The notes under the pieces were generated by a model. That model worked only from the letters and a program-made list of their open reading frames with translations. It ran no database searches and was not told the origin of the DNA. Below are positions 1 to 11,964 of a stretch of 64,000 nt of DNA, piece after piece. The stretch is from contig JBLWGC010000201.1 of assembly GCA_048772705.1 (NCBI GenBank), forward strand, positions 39,025-103,024, read 5' to 3'. Made by a program: the position numbers and the translations under genes. The stretch comes from Leidyana gryllorum EB-2025a (Eukaryota > Apicomplexa). Numbering within the stretch: position 1 is the stretch's first letter; each line of letters opens with the position of its first letter.

Positions 1-1533
1 AGATCTTTCATCAAGTGGTTCCAAAGGCCTGCCGTGAATCGAGGGTCGCGGTCGCTGATAATTTTGCGCGGTACCCCATGGATCTTGACAATGTTCTCTA
101 GGAACAGTTTCGCGGCTTCTTCCGAGGTGATAGTTTTTTGACAGGGGATCATCCGGATCCGTCTCGTCATTCGGTCTATGACGACCATTAAATAATCCAA
201 TCCTGTATTCCCATCTCTGGGTAGTTCCAAGAAGTCGATTCCTATCGATTCCCATGGGCTCGTTGGGTTGCAAATTGGATGGAGCAAGCCGTACGGTCTA
301 TGGCTTCGCTTTTTTGCCTTCTGGCACGTTGTACATCGGCGGCAGTATTCCGTGACGTCTGCCGTCAGACCTCTCCAGTTGAATATACTGCGGATTCTTG
401 CTGTGGTTCGAGCGGGTCCCAGGTGGCCCGCCAGTTTTGAGTCGTGATTCTCCTTGATAATCTTTTCTATGAGGCATTGTTCCGCCGGAACTTCAATTGA
501 TCCGTCTGGTGTCACTGGTATTCCTTCTTGCCATTCGACTTCTCCACAAGTCCCTGCGTTCTCTTCGTTTCCTCTCCACGCAGTTCTCAACTCCTCTTCA
601 ATTGTGGGTCTGTCAATTTGGTCCTGTTCCAATTCCGTTTGTGTTGTCATAAACACACTTCCTTGCTTCCTCTCCTCGTCTTTTGTTTTCTGTGCCCGTG
701 GCCGACTGAGTAAATCTGCAATGATGTTTTGAGTCCCTTCCAAATACTGTATCTCCAGCTGGAGTTCTCCCAGCGTCTGAAGCCATCGGCTTTGCCTGTC
801 GGATATCTGGGATTGCTTCAATAAGTGGGTCAACGGTTTGTGGTCGGTCCTCACAAGGATCTCCCGACCAATCAGCAAGTGTCGCCACTGTCTGCAAGCA
901 TAAACAATCGCCAGTAGCTCCCGTTCATGGGTTGGATATCTGCTTTCCGCTGGTGTGAGTACGCGAGACATGAATTCGATCGGTTTAATCCCTTCTGCCA
1001 AGGAGTACTCGTCCAATACAGCTCCTATGGCCTCCAAACTGGCGTCGGTGGTCAGCACCAAACTTGTGCAGCCTTTCGATGGATATCCCAGCACTGGGCA
1101 CTTACACAATCCGTCCTTGAGCTCATCCATCGCTTGTTTCACCTCATCCGAGGCGGCTATCTTGTCATTTGGTCTTTTCAGTCCTTTCATTGCATCATAT
1201 AGCGGTTTCGCTTTGCTCGCAAAGTTCTGGATGAATCTCCGATAAAAATTGAACATGCCTAAGACACTTTGCGTCTCCTTCAATGTGGACGGTGTTGCCA
1301 ACTGCTTCAGTGCCATCATTTTCTCTTCTACTGGATGAATCCCATTGCGGTCCAGTCTGTGCCCTAAGTATATCACCTTGTCCTTGAAGAAGTGGGATTT
1401 CCGCCTGTGGATAACGAGTTGATTGTTCATTAGTCGTGTTAGGACTTCCCTCAAATGTCGACGATGCTCTTCCCATGTCCTTGAGTAGATCAGAACATCA
1501 TCTAGGTAGACAAAGACGTACTCGCCTATGATG
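1..1533 (-). pseudogene. Element A pol, distal piece: end of reverse transcriptase, RNase H, integrase
   Basis: Read on the minus strand, the piece opens with the YLDD catalytic box of reverse transcriptase at about 1500. It continues through RNase H (a TDASLEAIGAVL-type motif and a TDHKPLTHLL motif) to the integrase HHCC zinc-binding region (NHDSKLAGHLG, then CRRC and TCQKAKKRSHRPYG) and the integrase core (SDRDPRF near position 45). The chromodomain and 3' LTR would lie left of the window. This piece was separated from the rest of pol by insertion of element B. Confidence 0.85.
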
Positions 1534-1746
1534 TGTAACCTATCACGCTCACTAGACCCCGTCCGACCATAGTCGGTCCGGAACAAGAACATGTCTGTGT
1601 CTCCCTGGACCGGCCGGACCGGCATAGGAGACACAGACACGACAGATAGATCGACCTGCACGCAGTGTTACTTTTACGTGAACGAACAATGGACTTACGC
1701 AATGGGAAACAGACCTCTGATCCGCAGTCGGGTGATCCCGGCTACA
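1534..1746 (+). repeat. Element B 5' LTR
   Basis: Starts TGTAACC and ends GGCTACA, followed by one base and the primer-binding site TGGTAGCAGTG at 1748-1758. It contains the gag ATG at 1689. Confidence 0.92.
1592..1639 (+). promoter_or_regulatory. LTR inverted repeat of element B
   Basis: A perfect 13-bp inverted repeat: TGTCTGTGTCTCC at 1592-1604 against GGAGACACAGACA at 1627-1639, with a GGCCGG-rich loop. It ends about 50 bases before the gag start. A second copy lies in the 3' LTR. Confidence 0.7.
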
Positions 1747-2813
1747 CTGGTAGCAGTGCGTCGTTCGATCAACAACCCAAGTTTCAACCGACTCAGCGAA
1801 CCGAACCGAACACGGAAGCAGAAGCGATGACAACAGCTACGATAGACACGAGCTTGATCGCTCGCATCGTATCAGAAACGATTAAGACCCTACAGGCAAC
1901 GACGGCTTCACACGAAACGATACCGAACGACGCGCACCGCGCGAGAAACGAACACGCAGACCACAAGACGAGCAAGAACTCGATGAACCGGCCCAGCGCT
2001 GAAGCACAACAAGCCATGAAGAAGCAGAGCTTATTCATCGGTGACGGGCACCAAGACGCCCGGGACTGGATTGACAATTGCGAAGGACGATTCATAGCAC
2101 ACGGGGTGTACAACGACGAGGACAGAGCACGCACCGTATGCGCCACCCTATCGGGAAGTGCCACCCGTTGGTTCATCGAGAAGCGGGAGGACTTGCTCAA
2201 CATGCAGTGGGACCAGTTCAAGACGACCTTCCTCACAGAGTTCGGCACGCGGAACAAGACCGAGAACGATCTAATACAATGGATATCACTCCGGAAGAAT
2301 AACAGCATGCGGGAACACGTCACCAAATGCAGAGCATTGAGACGGGGAACGCAAGGCGAAGTATCCGACTTATCGGCATCCAACCTATTCTTCCGCGGAT
2401 TACCACCCAGAGACCGTATAGCGCTGGCAGGAAACGCAGGCATGAGCTTCGAAGCCTTGTCCGAGAGAGCACTCATCTACGCCACCGCAGTAGGCGAATC
2501 CGGGGAGAACAATCCAACAGCGACGGTGATGGCGGGACACGCAGCCCGCACTCAGGGCGAATACAACCGAGGCACGGCGCAACGCGTTGGACCCAACTGC
2601 AGATATACCTACGCACAATGCATGGCGGAAGGCCGATGCCGAGAGTGCGGCGAACGCGAGCACATGAAAGCTGACTGCAACAAAGCCAAAGAGAGGTGGC
2701 AAAGGAACCGGAACGGCCGAACGTTCAACATCGAAAACCAGGATTTTACGACCGACCTGGACGACACGGAGGTCAGCGTCCAGGAGGAGCTACTGGACCC
2801 CACCCACCTCTGA
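1689..2813 (+). CDS. Element B gag
   Basis: 374-aa capsid/nucleocapsid protein. The ATG at 1689 is inside the 5' LTR, followed at 1746-1760 by a translated primer-binding site (TGSSA). The Retrotrans_gag domain occupies roughly residues 120-240 (DARDWIDNCEGRF, ATRWFIEKREDL, FLTEFGTRNKTENDL, LFFRGLPPRDRIAL). A CCHC knuckle (CRECGEREHMKADC) follows near residue 320. Pol begins in another frame overlapping its end, the arrangement this family uses for recoded expression. Confidence 0.88.
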   Translation: MDLRNGKQTSDPQSGDPGYTGSSASFDQQPKFQPTQRTEPNTEAEAMTTATIDTSLIARIVSETIKTLQATTASHETIPNDAHRARNEHADHKTSKNSMNRPSAEAQQAMKKQSLFIGDGHQDARDWIDNCEGRFIAHGVYNDEDRARTVCATLSGSATRWFIEKREDLLNMQWDQFKTTFLTEFGTRNKTENDLIQWISLRKNNSMREHVTKCRALRRGTQGEVSDLSASNLFFRGLPPRDRIALAGNAGMSFEALSERALIYATAVGESGENNPTATVMAGHAARTQGEYNRGTAQRVGPNCRYTYAQCMAEGRCRECGEREHMKADCNKAKERWQRNRNGRTFNIENQDFTTDLDDTEVSVQEELLDPTHL

Positions 2814-2829
2814 GGGCACAATGGACAGC

Positions 2830-5800
2830 TCGCAATCCGAACAGGCAAGGAGGCGCCAAAGCAATATGGGTCTTGGTCGATACTGGAAGTGACACTAATT
2901 GTATATCTGAAAGGCTAACCAGTCACCTGAACCTCCAACGATATCCGATCTCAACAGAACTTACAGGAATAGGAGCCGTGAAGACGGTAGCACACGAAGA
3001 GACACAGGTGGAAATCCGAACCCCGGCAGGGCAACAAATTAGCATCAACTGCTTGATCCTAGAGACATTGACATACGACATAATTGTGTCCACATCGACC
3101 ATCATCCAACTTCGACTCACCCTCGGGGACAACGGGTCCGGGAAACTATGCCTGGTGGAGAACTATGTGATACCAGTTATGAACACAACACAGGAGGAGT
3201 GGGTGAAAACGAATTGCGGGGAGTGCCACAATACAGAGGCGATGGTACCCGAACCGATCGTACAAAGAATAGATATGCCACAAACCGAGCAGTGGATAAA
3301 GGAGGACTTCCAGACAGTATTCACGGACACAGGAGCACTACCACCCCGACGCCAACACATCGACCACGACATTATACTGAAACACCCAGACACCACACCC
3401 TTTGCACGATCCGCTTACAAGATCCCGCAGAAACATGTCGCACAAATGAGGGCTCAAATCCTTGAACTGCTGCGATTGAAACGCATTAGGCCCAGCAGTT
3501 CCAGCTGGTCCTCACCATGCCTCTTTGTCCCTAAAAAGGACACGGCCGTTCCCCGACTCGTTTGTGACTTCCGCCGCCTGAACACCGAATCAGTTCGAAT
3601 CGCCTCTCCCTTACCTTCGATCGATGAAGCCATCCAAGCCTTGAACGGAGCAACTTGTTTCTCCACCTTAGACCTGAAGAGCGGCTACTACCAAATCAGG
3701 ATGAAGGAATCAGCAACTCACCTCACTGCCTTTGCCACCCCATGGGGCAAATTCGAGTGGTGCGTGATGCCCAACGGGCTTATGAACGCGCCACCTACCT
3801 TCATGAGCCTTATGCAACGCATATTCCGCGACTTGATAGGAATCTCGGTCTTTGTTTATTTGGATGACGTTCTAGTCTATTCCAAGACCGGGAACAACAT
3901 AAAGCACACTTATACGACGTGCTGACACGGATACGAGAAAATCAGTTGATAGTACATCCTCGCAAATCACATTTTTTTAAGGACGAAGTTACCTTTCTGG
4001 GGCACAGAATCTCTCAGGAAGGCATCACTCCCATGCAGACACGAATGGCCGACTTGGACGCAATCGGCAGTCCGACTACACTCAGAGAGGCACAGAGAGT
4101 GCTCGGAATGTTTAATTATTATAGAAGATTCATCAATAATTTTGCCCACAAAGCGGAACCGATTTACAAAGCAATGAAAGGAATCCAAGGCCCCAACAGC
4201 CCCCTCCCCACGTCAGAAGGGATCACAGGTAGTATCAACGAGCTGAAGAGTATCAACGAGCTGAAGAAGGCACTCAGGGAATCCCCAACTCTACGTTTTC
4301 TGGCGGCTGAGAGTAACAGCCTCCGACTTTCGACGGATGCCAGCCTTACTGCTATAGGAGCAGTGCTTGAAGAAGAAACCCCAGATGGACCCAAACCCAT
4401 TGAGTTCTCATCTAGGACACTGCTTCCGGCAGAAACAAGATATCCAGTACATGAGCGGGAATTGCTCGCGATCGTTCACGCTTGCAAACAGTGGAGACAC
4501 TGGCTCATAGGGCGACGAGTGAAAGTGCTCACGGACCATAAGCCACTCGTCCACCTAATGAAACAGTCCCACCTGTCCGATAGACAGTATAGGTGGCTCA
4601 CAACGTTGAGCGAAATGGATTTGGATATTCAGTACATACCAGGCGCCCGGAACATAGTAGCTGACTTGCTATCCAGACCGATACAGAGGAAGGCGACCAA
4701 CGACCGGGCCTACGGACAAGTACACAACGTGGAACGGGCGGGGACAACACAAGACAATGACAGAGAAAGGGAAGATGCCATAGCTACGGAGCAGGTAGAG
4801 GCAGGGTCCCCACACGGAGACTTGAACAATGAACTGGTGATGAAATGGAAAGAGCATAAAGGTCAAGAGGGCAAGTGTGGGCCAATCGAGTGGATTGAAG
4901 GAGTACCTGTGACTAACGACGGCACCATAGAGGTACCACCAGACACGGATTTGATCGAACGAATAATTCGAGATAACCACCAGTCACTGTGGGCGGGACA
5001 CATGGGACCAGAAAGGACGGCCGGTCGCATCCGAGCAATCTTCAATTGGAGAGGTTTACTCGCAGATGTGTCAACCTATTGTCGGCTATGCCAGACCTGC
5101 CAAATAGCGAAGAAAAGGAATCACCAACCTTACGGCCTCTTACATCCAGTACGAAATCCTGCCATACCATGGGCCGAGGTTGGAGTGGACTTTTTGGAAT
5201 TACCCCGCGATGGGGAAACTGGACTAGACTATCTCATGGTAGTAGTCGATAGACTCACCCGCCGCATAAGACTACTACCATGCTCCAAGACAATTTCATC
5301 CGCAGAAGCGGCTCGATTGTTCATGGATAACATCATCAAGATCCACGGAGTACCACGAAAAGTCATAAGCGACAGAGATGTCCGCTTCGTCAACGGAATG
5401 TGGAATACTATGATGAAGGAACTCGGCTGCAACTTGGCAATGAGCACCAGTCAACACCCTCAAACCAACGGATTGACAGAAAGAGTGAATCGAAGCGTGA
5501 TACAGATACTACGCTGCTCCATCCAAGGACTCAACACAGAATGGTCGAAACACATCACGACCGTCGAAATTGCGTACAACACCTCAATCCAGAGTTCCAC
5601 GAAGGCGACTCCGTTCGAATTAGACACTGGGAGGAGTCAGTTTGCGCCAGACCCCTGGGAACACATCAGAAACGGATCTGTACCCTTCCGCACCTGGCTG
5701 CAGAAGTTGCAAGAAGCACGAGACCGTTTACAAGACGCCTCCGAACAACAGAGAAGACAGGCCGACAAACATAGACGCCACCTCAGACTAGAACAGGGAG

Positions 5801-6309
5801 ACAAAGTACTGCTTCGAACTAAAGGACTGCTGCACGTACCACAACACAAACTATCACAACCGTTCTGCGGCCCATTCACAGTACTTGAAGTCTCAGGAAA
5901 TGACACCTACACCCTCGACTTACCCGCATCGTGGCGAATCCTGGCCAAATTCCATGTCTCTAGATTGGAACCGTTCAGATCTCCACCACCAGTTGAGCCG
6001 ACAGCAGAGACCAGAACCCCCAGGAACCATACAGACTCAGGACAGCCAGACCAGCTTTACATCATGGAAAGAATTGAAGGCGAACGAATGAATAAACGTG
6101 GAGAATTAGAATACCGCGTGAAATGGCTCGGATACACGAACAATCACAACACGTGGGAACCAGCACAGGTGGTCCTTGAAGGCAACGGCCAGGACCTCAT
6201 ACAGGAATTCCGACAACAGTGGAATCTCAGAAACCCCAGAAACCCGTACACCAATTTGGAGATGGAGGAGTGTAACCTATCACGCTCACTAGACCCCGTC
6301 CGACCATAG
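2830..6309 (+). pseudogene. Element B pol region (protease, RT, RNase H, integrase, chromodomain)
   Basis: Visible in order are the aspartic protease (LVDTGSDTNCIS), reverse transcriptase (SPCLFVPKKD, FSTLDLKSGYYQI, VYLDDVLVYS) and RNase H (STDASLTAIGAVL, TDHKPLVHLM). Integrase follows with its zinc region (NHQSLWAGHMG, CRLCQTCQ) and core (VGVDFLELPRDG, SDRDVRF, HPQTNGLTERVNRS). A C-terminal chromodomain ends it (LYIMERI, YRVKWLGY, WEPAQVV). The region is broken about once. Its frame runs a short way into the 3' LTR. Confidence 0.85.
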
Positions 6310-6483
6310 TCGGTCCGGAACAAGAACATGTCTGTGTCTCCCTGGACCGGCCGGACCGGCATAGGAGACACAGACACGACAGATAGATCGACCTGCACGC
6401 AGTGTTACTTTTACGTGAACGAACAATGGACTTACGCAATGGGAAACAGACCTCTGATCCGCAGTCGGGTGATCCCGGCTACA
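6271..6483 (+). repeat. Element B 3' LTR
   Basis: 213 bp, identical to the 5' LTR by eye. It is preceded by a purine-rich tract (GGAGATGGAGGAG) that is the likely plus-strand primer and is also coding. It is followed by cgatg, the right copy of the target duplication. Confidence 0.92.
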
Positions 6484-7724
6484 CGATGTCCCTGAATATG
6501 GTGTACATTAATAACATGAATGTAGATGGGGCATTCATAAGGCCATTCGGCATCACCACCCATTCAAATAGTCCCCACGGGGTCGCGAATGCCGTCAGTG
6601 GGGCTGATTTTGGGTCCATTCGTACCTGATGGTACCCACTTTTGAGGTCCAGAGTCGAGAATATAGTAGCTCCTTCCAGTTGGGAGAGCGCTTCGTCGAT
6701 GGGTGGCATCGGGGACACTATCCGGACCGTTTCTTGATTTAATCGGCGGTAATCGCATACCAATCGAGGAATTTTGGTGTCTTTTTTTGGTACAAATAAG
6801 CAGGGTGATGACCATTGGGATGTGCTGGGTTGTATCTTCCCTTCCTTCAACAAGGTGAGTATTTGTTCCTTCAGCTCTCCGGCATAGTGCTGTGGTATTT
6901 TGTAAGGCTGCCTGGCAAATGGCGTCACGTGTTGTCCTTTGAGTTGTATGCTGTGGTCAATTCCTTTGCGGTACGGTGGTAAGGTTCCCTGGTCTTCGAA
7001 TGCCATGTAGAAACATCGCTCAATCCAGTCTTCCTCGTCCGGTCGGTCCAAAGATGTGGTAATAATGGCATCCTTTTCGCCTCGTATGTTGTACACCGCT
7101 CCGCTAATGTGTGGTCTGAGCCATTCTGTAGGTTTCATGTTGGTATCAATGGGCAGCACTAATTCCTCTAGGACACACCAACGTTGATTCCGGTCGGTCC
7201 CTATCCAAAGCCCCAATCGTTGTATCACCGTTGTGGAGATTATTAAGTCGTAAGGTAAATTGTCCAGTATCACGCACGAGATCTTAAGTTCCTGTCCTTT
7301 GGTGGTTTTGATGACCGCTTGTGTTGTTCCCCGGGTCTTCGTGGGTTCCGCTGATACTCCTCTGATCCGCATTGTGTCCTCTCCCACCGTTCCTCCTATT
7401 CTATTCACCACGTCCCGTGAGATGCAGTTGGTGTCGCTCCCTGTGTCAATTAGAACGCAGCAGGGTAAGATTGTCTCCTTCCCTGGTGCTCGGATCGTCC
7501 ACGTTGTTTGGAGGGGTGGTTCGGGTCCTATAGCTGGGCATCCGGAGTGAGTTCCCCTGACTCTTCCTGCCCAATCTGAAAATCCGACCCCTCCAAGGCG
7601 TGTACCCTCCCTTCTCTGCGGTCTGTGCGTTTTTGGCATTGAGCCATCAAATGTCCTCGCTCCCCGCATGATCTGCATCTTCCTTCGGCCATACACTGGG
7701 CGTATGTGTACTTGCATTGCGGCC
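6484..7724 (-). pseudogene. Element A middle piece: gag zinc knuckle, protease, first part of reverse transcriptase
   Basis: On the minus strand this piece holds the end of gag with a CCHC zinc knuckle of the CX2CX4HX4C type near 7670-7720. It also holds an aspartic protease with CVLIDTGSDTNCIS and the N-terminal two thirds of reverse transcriptase (SPCLFVPKKD, LVCDYRRLN, STLDLKSGYHQV, TPWGLFEWVVMPNGL). It is bounded by element B on its low-coordinate side and element C on its high-coordinate side. Confidence 0.85.
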
Positions 7725-7962
7725 TGTAGACAAGGACACTTTTAGTTTAGTTAGTCACTGACCAGCCGCAGCTGGATCAGCATCATTAGAGGGTGTCTCC
7801 GAGGCCGGTAGACCGGGCACACACGGAGACGCGCGATCTACAAACACAGATTAGTCATTTCAAAGCTTACTAACGAACGTACCATGCCATTGGAGCTACG
7901 CAGCAGCCGGCGGCTTAGCCGTCAACCCGACGCCATGGCGACCTGTGGGAACCGGGGTTACA
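7725..7962 (+). repeat. Element C 5' LTR
   Basis: Starts TGTAGACAAGG and ends GGGGTTACA. The primer-binding site TGGTAGCAGTG follows at 7964-7974. The gag ATG at 7884 is inside the LTR. Confidence 0.92.
7793..7832 (+). promoter_or_regulatory. LTR inverted repeat of element C
   Basis: GTGTCTCC at 7793-7800 faces GGAGACGC at 7825-7832, one base off perfect pairing (G-T possible in RNA). It ends 51 bases before the gag start. Confidence 0.55.
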
Positions 7963-9023
7963 CTGGTAGCAGTGCTCAACAACATTCTAGCAACAAGCCA
8001 AGGACCAAAGCTATGACGACCACCAAACGAACCAACGAAAGCGCTTACTCGATCAAAGAAGGACTCGCCACACCACCTACAGAAGCGGAACACCGCCTGG
8101 AACGACGTATTTCAGAGCTTGAGAAGGAACTGAGCAACAGAACACAAGCAAACGGCTACCCGGATTCACAAACCCAGACACACCCAGCCACTCAGATAAG
8201 AAGCGCCGAAATAGCGCTCAAAAAACACGATACATTCAATGGCGAAGGATTACCAAGAGCCCGCGATTGGCTGGACGGATGCAGCGTCCGATTCCTTGCG
8301 CATGGTATAACCGAGGATCGAGCCAAGGTTCAAGCAGCCTGCACACTGCTGTCCGGATCAGCAGCCCGATGGTTGCTAGCCAGACCGCAAATGGTGAACG
8401 AGTCGTGGGAGGGACTCGGCAATCAGATTTTGGCGGAATTTGACACCCTCAACGCCATCCAAGACGACTTGACGCGCCTGACGAAGATCAGCAAGACAGG
8501 ATCGATGAGCCAATACGTAGATCAATTCCGCAGTATCAGCAGGGGACTCACAGACGGAGTGGAGCGCAGAACGCGAGCCAACCTCTTCATGGAAGGCTTA
8601 CCGCCAGCCGATAGACAAGCTTTAGCCCCTTTCATATCGGAGGATATAGACACAATTTGCATTCGCGGACTTCAATACGAAGCTATTGTCAACAGCACAA
8701 AACGCACACGGGAGGAACACTGCTTCACACTCAGGCCGACACAACAGCGCAAAGTAGGACGGCGCTGCCCATACTCACACCAACAGTGCGTCGCCGAGCG
8801 ACGCTGTTTTAATTGCGGCGCAACCGACCACCCAGCATGGAAATGCCCACATCCGAGAGACGACAGACCGAGTGCACAGAAGGAACCGACACGTGGTGAC
8901 AGACCACAAAGCCGCAGAGTCTTCTCACTCACCACGGACCAGGATTTTCACTGTCCCCCCGGACGCACGGTGCACGATCTCGAGGGGGAAGAAGGGGAAG
9001 CAACCAACAGCACCCAACACTGA
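7884..9023 (+). CDS. Element C gag
   Basis: 379-aa Gag. The start lies in the LTR and the translated primer-binding site gives YTGSSA near residue 30. It has a capsid-like Retrotrans_gag region (ARDWLDGCSVRF, SAARWLLARPQ, LFMEGLPPADRQAL) and a CCHC knuckle (CFNCGATDHPAWKC) near residue 313. It is closest in sequence to the gag of element F. Pol follows in another frame. Confidence 0.9.
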   Translation: MPLELRSSRRLSRQPDAMATCGNRGYTGSSAQQHSSNKPRTKAMTTTKRTNESAYSIKEGLATPPTEAEHRLERRISELEKELSNRTQANGYPDSQTQTHPATQIRSAEIALKKHDTFNGEGLPRARDWLDGCSVRFLAHGITEDRAKVQAACTLLSGSAARWLLARPQMVNESWEGLGNQILAEFDTLNAIQDDLTRLTKISKTGSMSQYVDQFRSISRGLTDGVERRTRANLFMEGLPPADRQALAPFISEDIDTICIRGLQYEAIVNSTKRTREEHCFTLRPTQQRKVGRRCPYSHQQCVAERRCFNCGATDHPAWKCPHPRDDRPSAQKEPTRGDRPQSRRVFSLTTDQDFHCPPGRTVHDLEGEEGEATNSTQH

Positions 9024-9039
9024 CCACACGGTGGTCAAT

Positions 9040-11724
9040 AGAGAACCTCAACACAGGACACAGTCAAGAAGCCTGTGTGCTGGTAGACACGGGCGCGTCT
9101 ATCACTTGCGTGAACCTTTCGACAAGTCGCAAACTACATCTACCATTCGCGGGATATTACGAAGAAATACGCTCGGCCCATGGCCAAACGACGGCACGCA
9201 TGGTGGCGATGGGATTGAGGACGGCCAAAGGGCAATACCGAAGTATAACAGCAGCGGAACTCCCGGATATACCTTACGATTTAATAATACCAACCAGCCT
9301 CATAGCGAGCCTACGACTATGCATAAAGACAGACGGGACAGAGCGACTATGCATCATTGAGGATACCGTTGTCCCGGTAGCTGAAGCCTTCACGGAATGG
9401 TGGCCAGAACCACACCGAGTATTTAACACGGAAGCCACCCAGATACTAGATAGGAGAGCCTTGAATTGTGAGCTTGACATACCCGATAAATACAAGTACT
9501 TACTGATGGACAAATACCCCGAACTCATAACGGACAGCGCACCAATGCCCCCTAGCAGGCCGCAGATCGACCATGAAATACACCTAATGGACCCGGCGAC
9601 AACACCTTACGTAGGCAGACCATACAAGGTGCCGCAGGTATACATCCCGGAGATGCGGACACAGTTATTAGCATTGGCCAAAGAAGGGAAGATCACGCTA
9701 AGCACATCGAGTTGGGCGTCGCCATGCATGTTCGTACCGAAGAAGGATACGACGACGCCCAGACTCGTATGCGACTACCGTCGCCTTAATATGGCAACCA
9801 TCAAGGCAGCATCCGTGATGCCAACAATCGAAGAAGCCGTGCAAATATTGGCCGGAGCCGAGTGGCTTTCCAGTCTCGACTTACGCTCCGGATATCACCA
9901 AGTACAAGTCCATCCGGCATCACGCCACCTCACAGCTTTCGCGACGCCGTGGGGCCTATACCAGTGGAATGTGATGCCGAATGGATTGACCAACGCACCG
10001 GCGACGTTCATGCAATTGATGAACCTCGTCTTACACGACTTGATCGGGCATTGCGTATTCGTCTACTTAGACGATGTTCTGGTATTCTCCAAAACTGAAC
10101 AACAACACGAACAAGATCTGGATGCGGTTTTCAAGAGACTTCACGAGCACAGCCTGATCATACACCGAAGAAAGTCGCACTTCTTCAAGAAATCGCTAGA
10201 ATACGTGGGACATGTGATCGGCGAAGGGGGTATAAGACCCATCAGGACCAAGATAGAGAGCATAGTCAGCATAGAATACCCCCAGAAACTCAGAGACCTG
10301 CAACGCGTATTAGGAATGTTTAACTACTACCGCAGATACATACCTGATTTTGCCAAAACGGCACGACCACTCTACATGCTCGGAAAAGGCTTGACGAAGC
10401 CTGGCGAACCAGTGGAACACTGTGAGGAGGCGACGGCAGCCCTTCAAAAACTCAAAGACGAATTGCGTCGAGCCCCCATGTTGATGTTCCCCAGACCGGG
10501 AAAAGATCCCTTGACGCTCCACACAGACGCAAGCCTTTATGCGATAGGGGCAGTGCTACAACAAGAAAGCAGCGAAGGATTGGAGCCAATCGATTACCTG
10601 TCACTCACGCTAAGCCCCACTCAAACGAGATATCCCGTTCATGAGAGAGAGCTACTGGCAATAGTGAAAGCCTGTCGCCATTGGCGCCATCTGCTGGTCG
10701 GAAGGACGGTGAAGGTGATGACGGACCATAAGCCGCTTATACACTTACTGAGACAACCCCACCTGTCCGACCGACAGGCGCGATGGATAACGGCACTGGC
10801 AGAACTGGATCTGCAAATAGGATACATTCCGGGCACAAAAAATATTTTGGCAGACCTTTTGAGCCGCCCGCGTACCAACATAGAACCACGGCCCTCAAAC
10901 GAATGCAACAATATAGAACCGGAACGATTGAATGCCAATGACGACGGGCATGAAACGACGAGTCGAGATAACGACGCCAACGAACGCGGGCCGAACGAAA
11001 ACGAAACGACGTGGAACAACAACGAATCGACGACGACAACAAACGCATCGGAAGGAAGGAGCCTAGAAGACGAACTGCGGGCTGCATGGAGAGAGCACAA
11101 GGACAAAGCGGGTAGGTGCGGAACAGTACAGTGGATTCAGGAACTACCGGTCACGGAAGATGGGTGCATTGAGGTACCACCCGTGGAACAACTTATCAAA
11201 CACATTATTAAGGACAACCACGATAGCAGACTAGCCGGCCACTTGGCGGCCGACAAGACAGCCGGACGGATCCGAGCGCTGTTCAACTGGAGAGGATTGA
11301 ACACAGATGTCATAAATTACTGTCGATGCTGCGAGATCTGCCAAAAATCAAAGAAGAGGAGCCATAGACCTTACGGCCTACTTCATCCGCTGGGGAATCC
11401 CACGCTTCCGTGGACAGAAGTCGGCATAGACTTTTTGGAAATGCCGAAAGACGAATCGTCAGGAAAAGACTATGTGATGGTCGTCGTCGACCGACTAACC
11501 AGACGAGTTCGCCTTGTGGCATGCAACAAGACCATTTCAGCGGTTGAGACAGCACACCTCTTCCTAACGAATATTGTGCAGGTACACGGTTTACCAAGCA
11601 AGATTGTCTCGGATAGAGACAGGAGGTTCATGGCAACAGTATGGCAGGAGATGGCCCAATCATTAGGTGTTACACTGGCCCCGTCCACTAGTCGACATCC
11701 AGAAACGAACGGATTAGTGGAAAG
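9040..11724 (+). pseudogene. Element C pol, first part
   Basis: Aspartic protease (VLVDTGASITCVN), reverse transcriptase (CMFVPKKD, LVCDYRRLN, VYLDDVLVFS), RNase H (TDASLYAIGAVL, TDHKPLIHLL) and integrase zinc region plus part of the core (NHDSRLAGHLAADK, CRCCEICQ, VGIDFLEMPKD, SDRDRRF). The frame is then interrupted by the D block in the integrase core. No clear ATG opens the frame, as is usual for recoded Ty3-type pol. Confidence 0.88.
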
Positions 11725-11964
11725 TGTAAGTGCATTGGGTCCCCGGAGGAGGTAAGCCGGTTGCCTTCTTGGCTTTCTGGGTAAGTGCCTTGGGAATAAC
11801 CCCAGATCTAGTCGTTCTTCTCGTAGTAACAGTCATGATCTATTTCGGTAAGCGCGCGTGTTTGTCACCCCCGTGTCTCCCCGTGTTTCCGGAGACACCG
11901 GTAGTTGTGCCGGTCTGCATGAACCATAAAAAAGGGTACACGTGTTGTTAAGGTAAGGTCTACA
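11725..11964 (-). repeat. Element D LTR, copy 1
   Basis: 240 bp, minus orientation. It is the outer LTR at the low-coordinate edge of the D block and serves as 3' LTR of the pol piece at 11965-13756. Confidence 0.9.

Larger units (their letters stand above)
1534..6483 (+). mobile_element. Element B: Ty3/gypsy chromovirus inserted in element A
   Basis: A 4950-bp element with 213-bp LTRs (1534-1746 and 6271-6483) that appear identical by eye. The flanking target duplication is 5 bp with one difference (tgatg and cgatg). The order is gag, protease, reverse transcriptase, RNase H, integrase, chromodomain. It lies opposite to element A and splits A's reverse transcriptase. Near-identical LTRs mean a young insertion. 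It looks almost whole, with about one break in pol. Confidence 0.92.

Noticed and set aside
454-1245. Plus-strand frames in 454-1245 as genes
   Set aside because: They are shadows of the minus-strand pol of element A.
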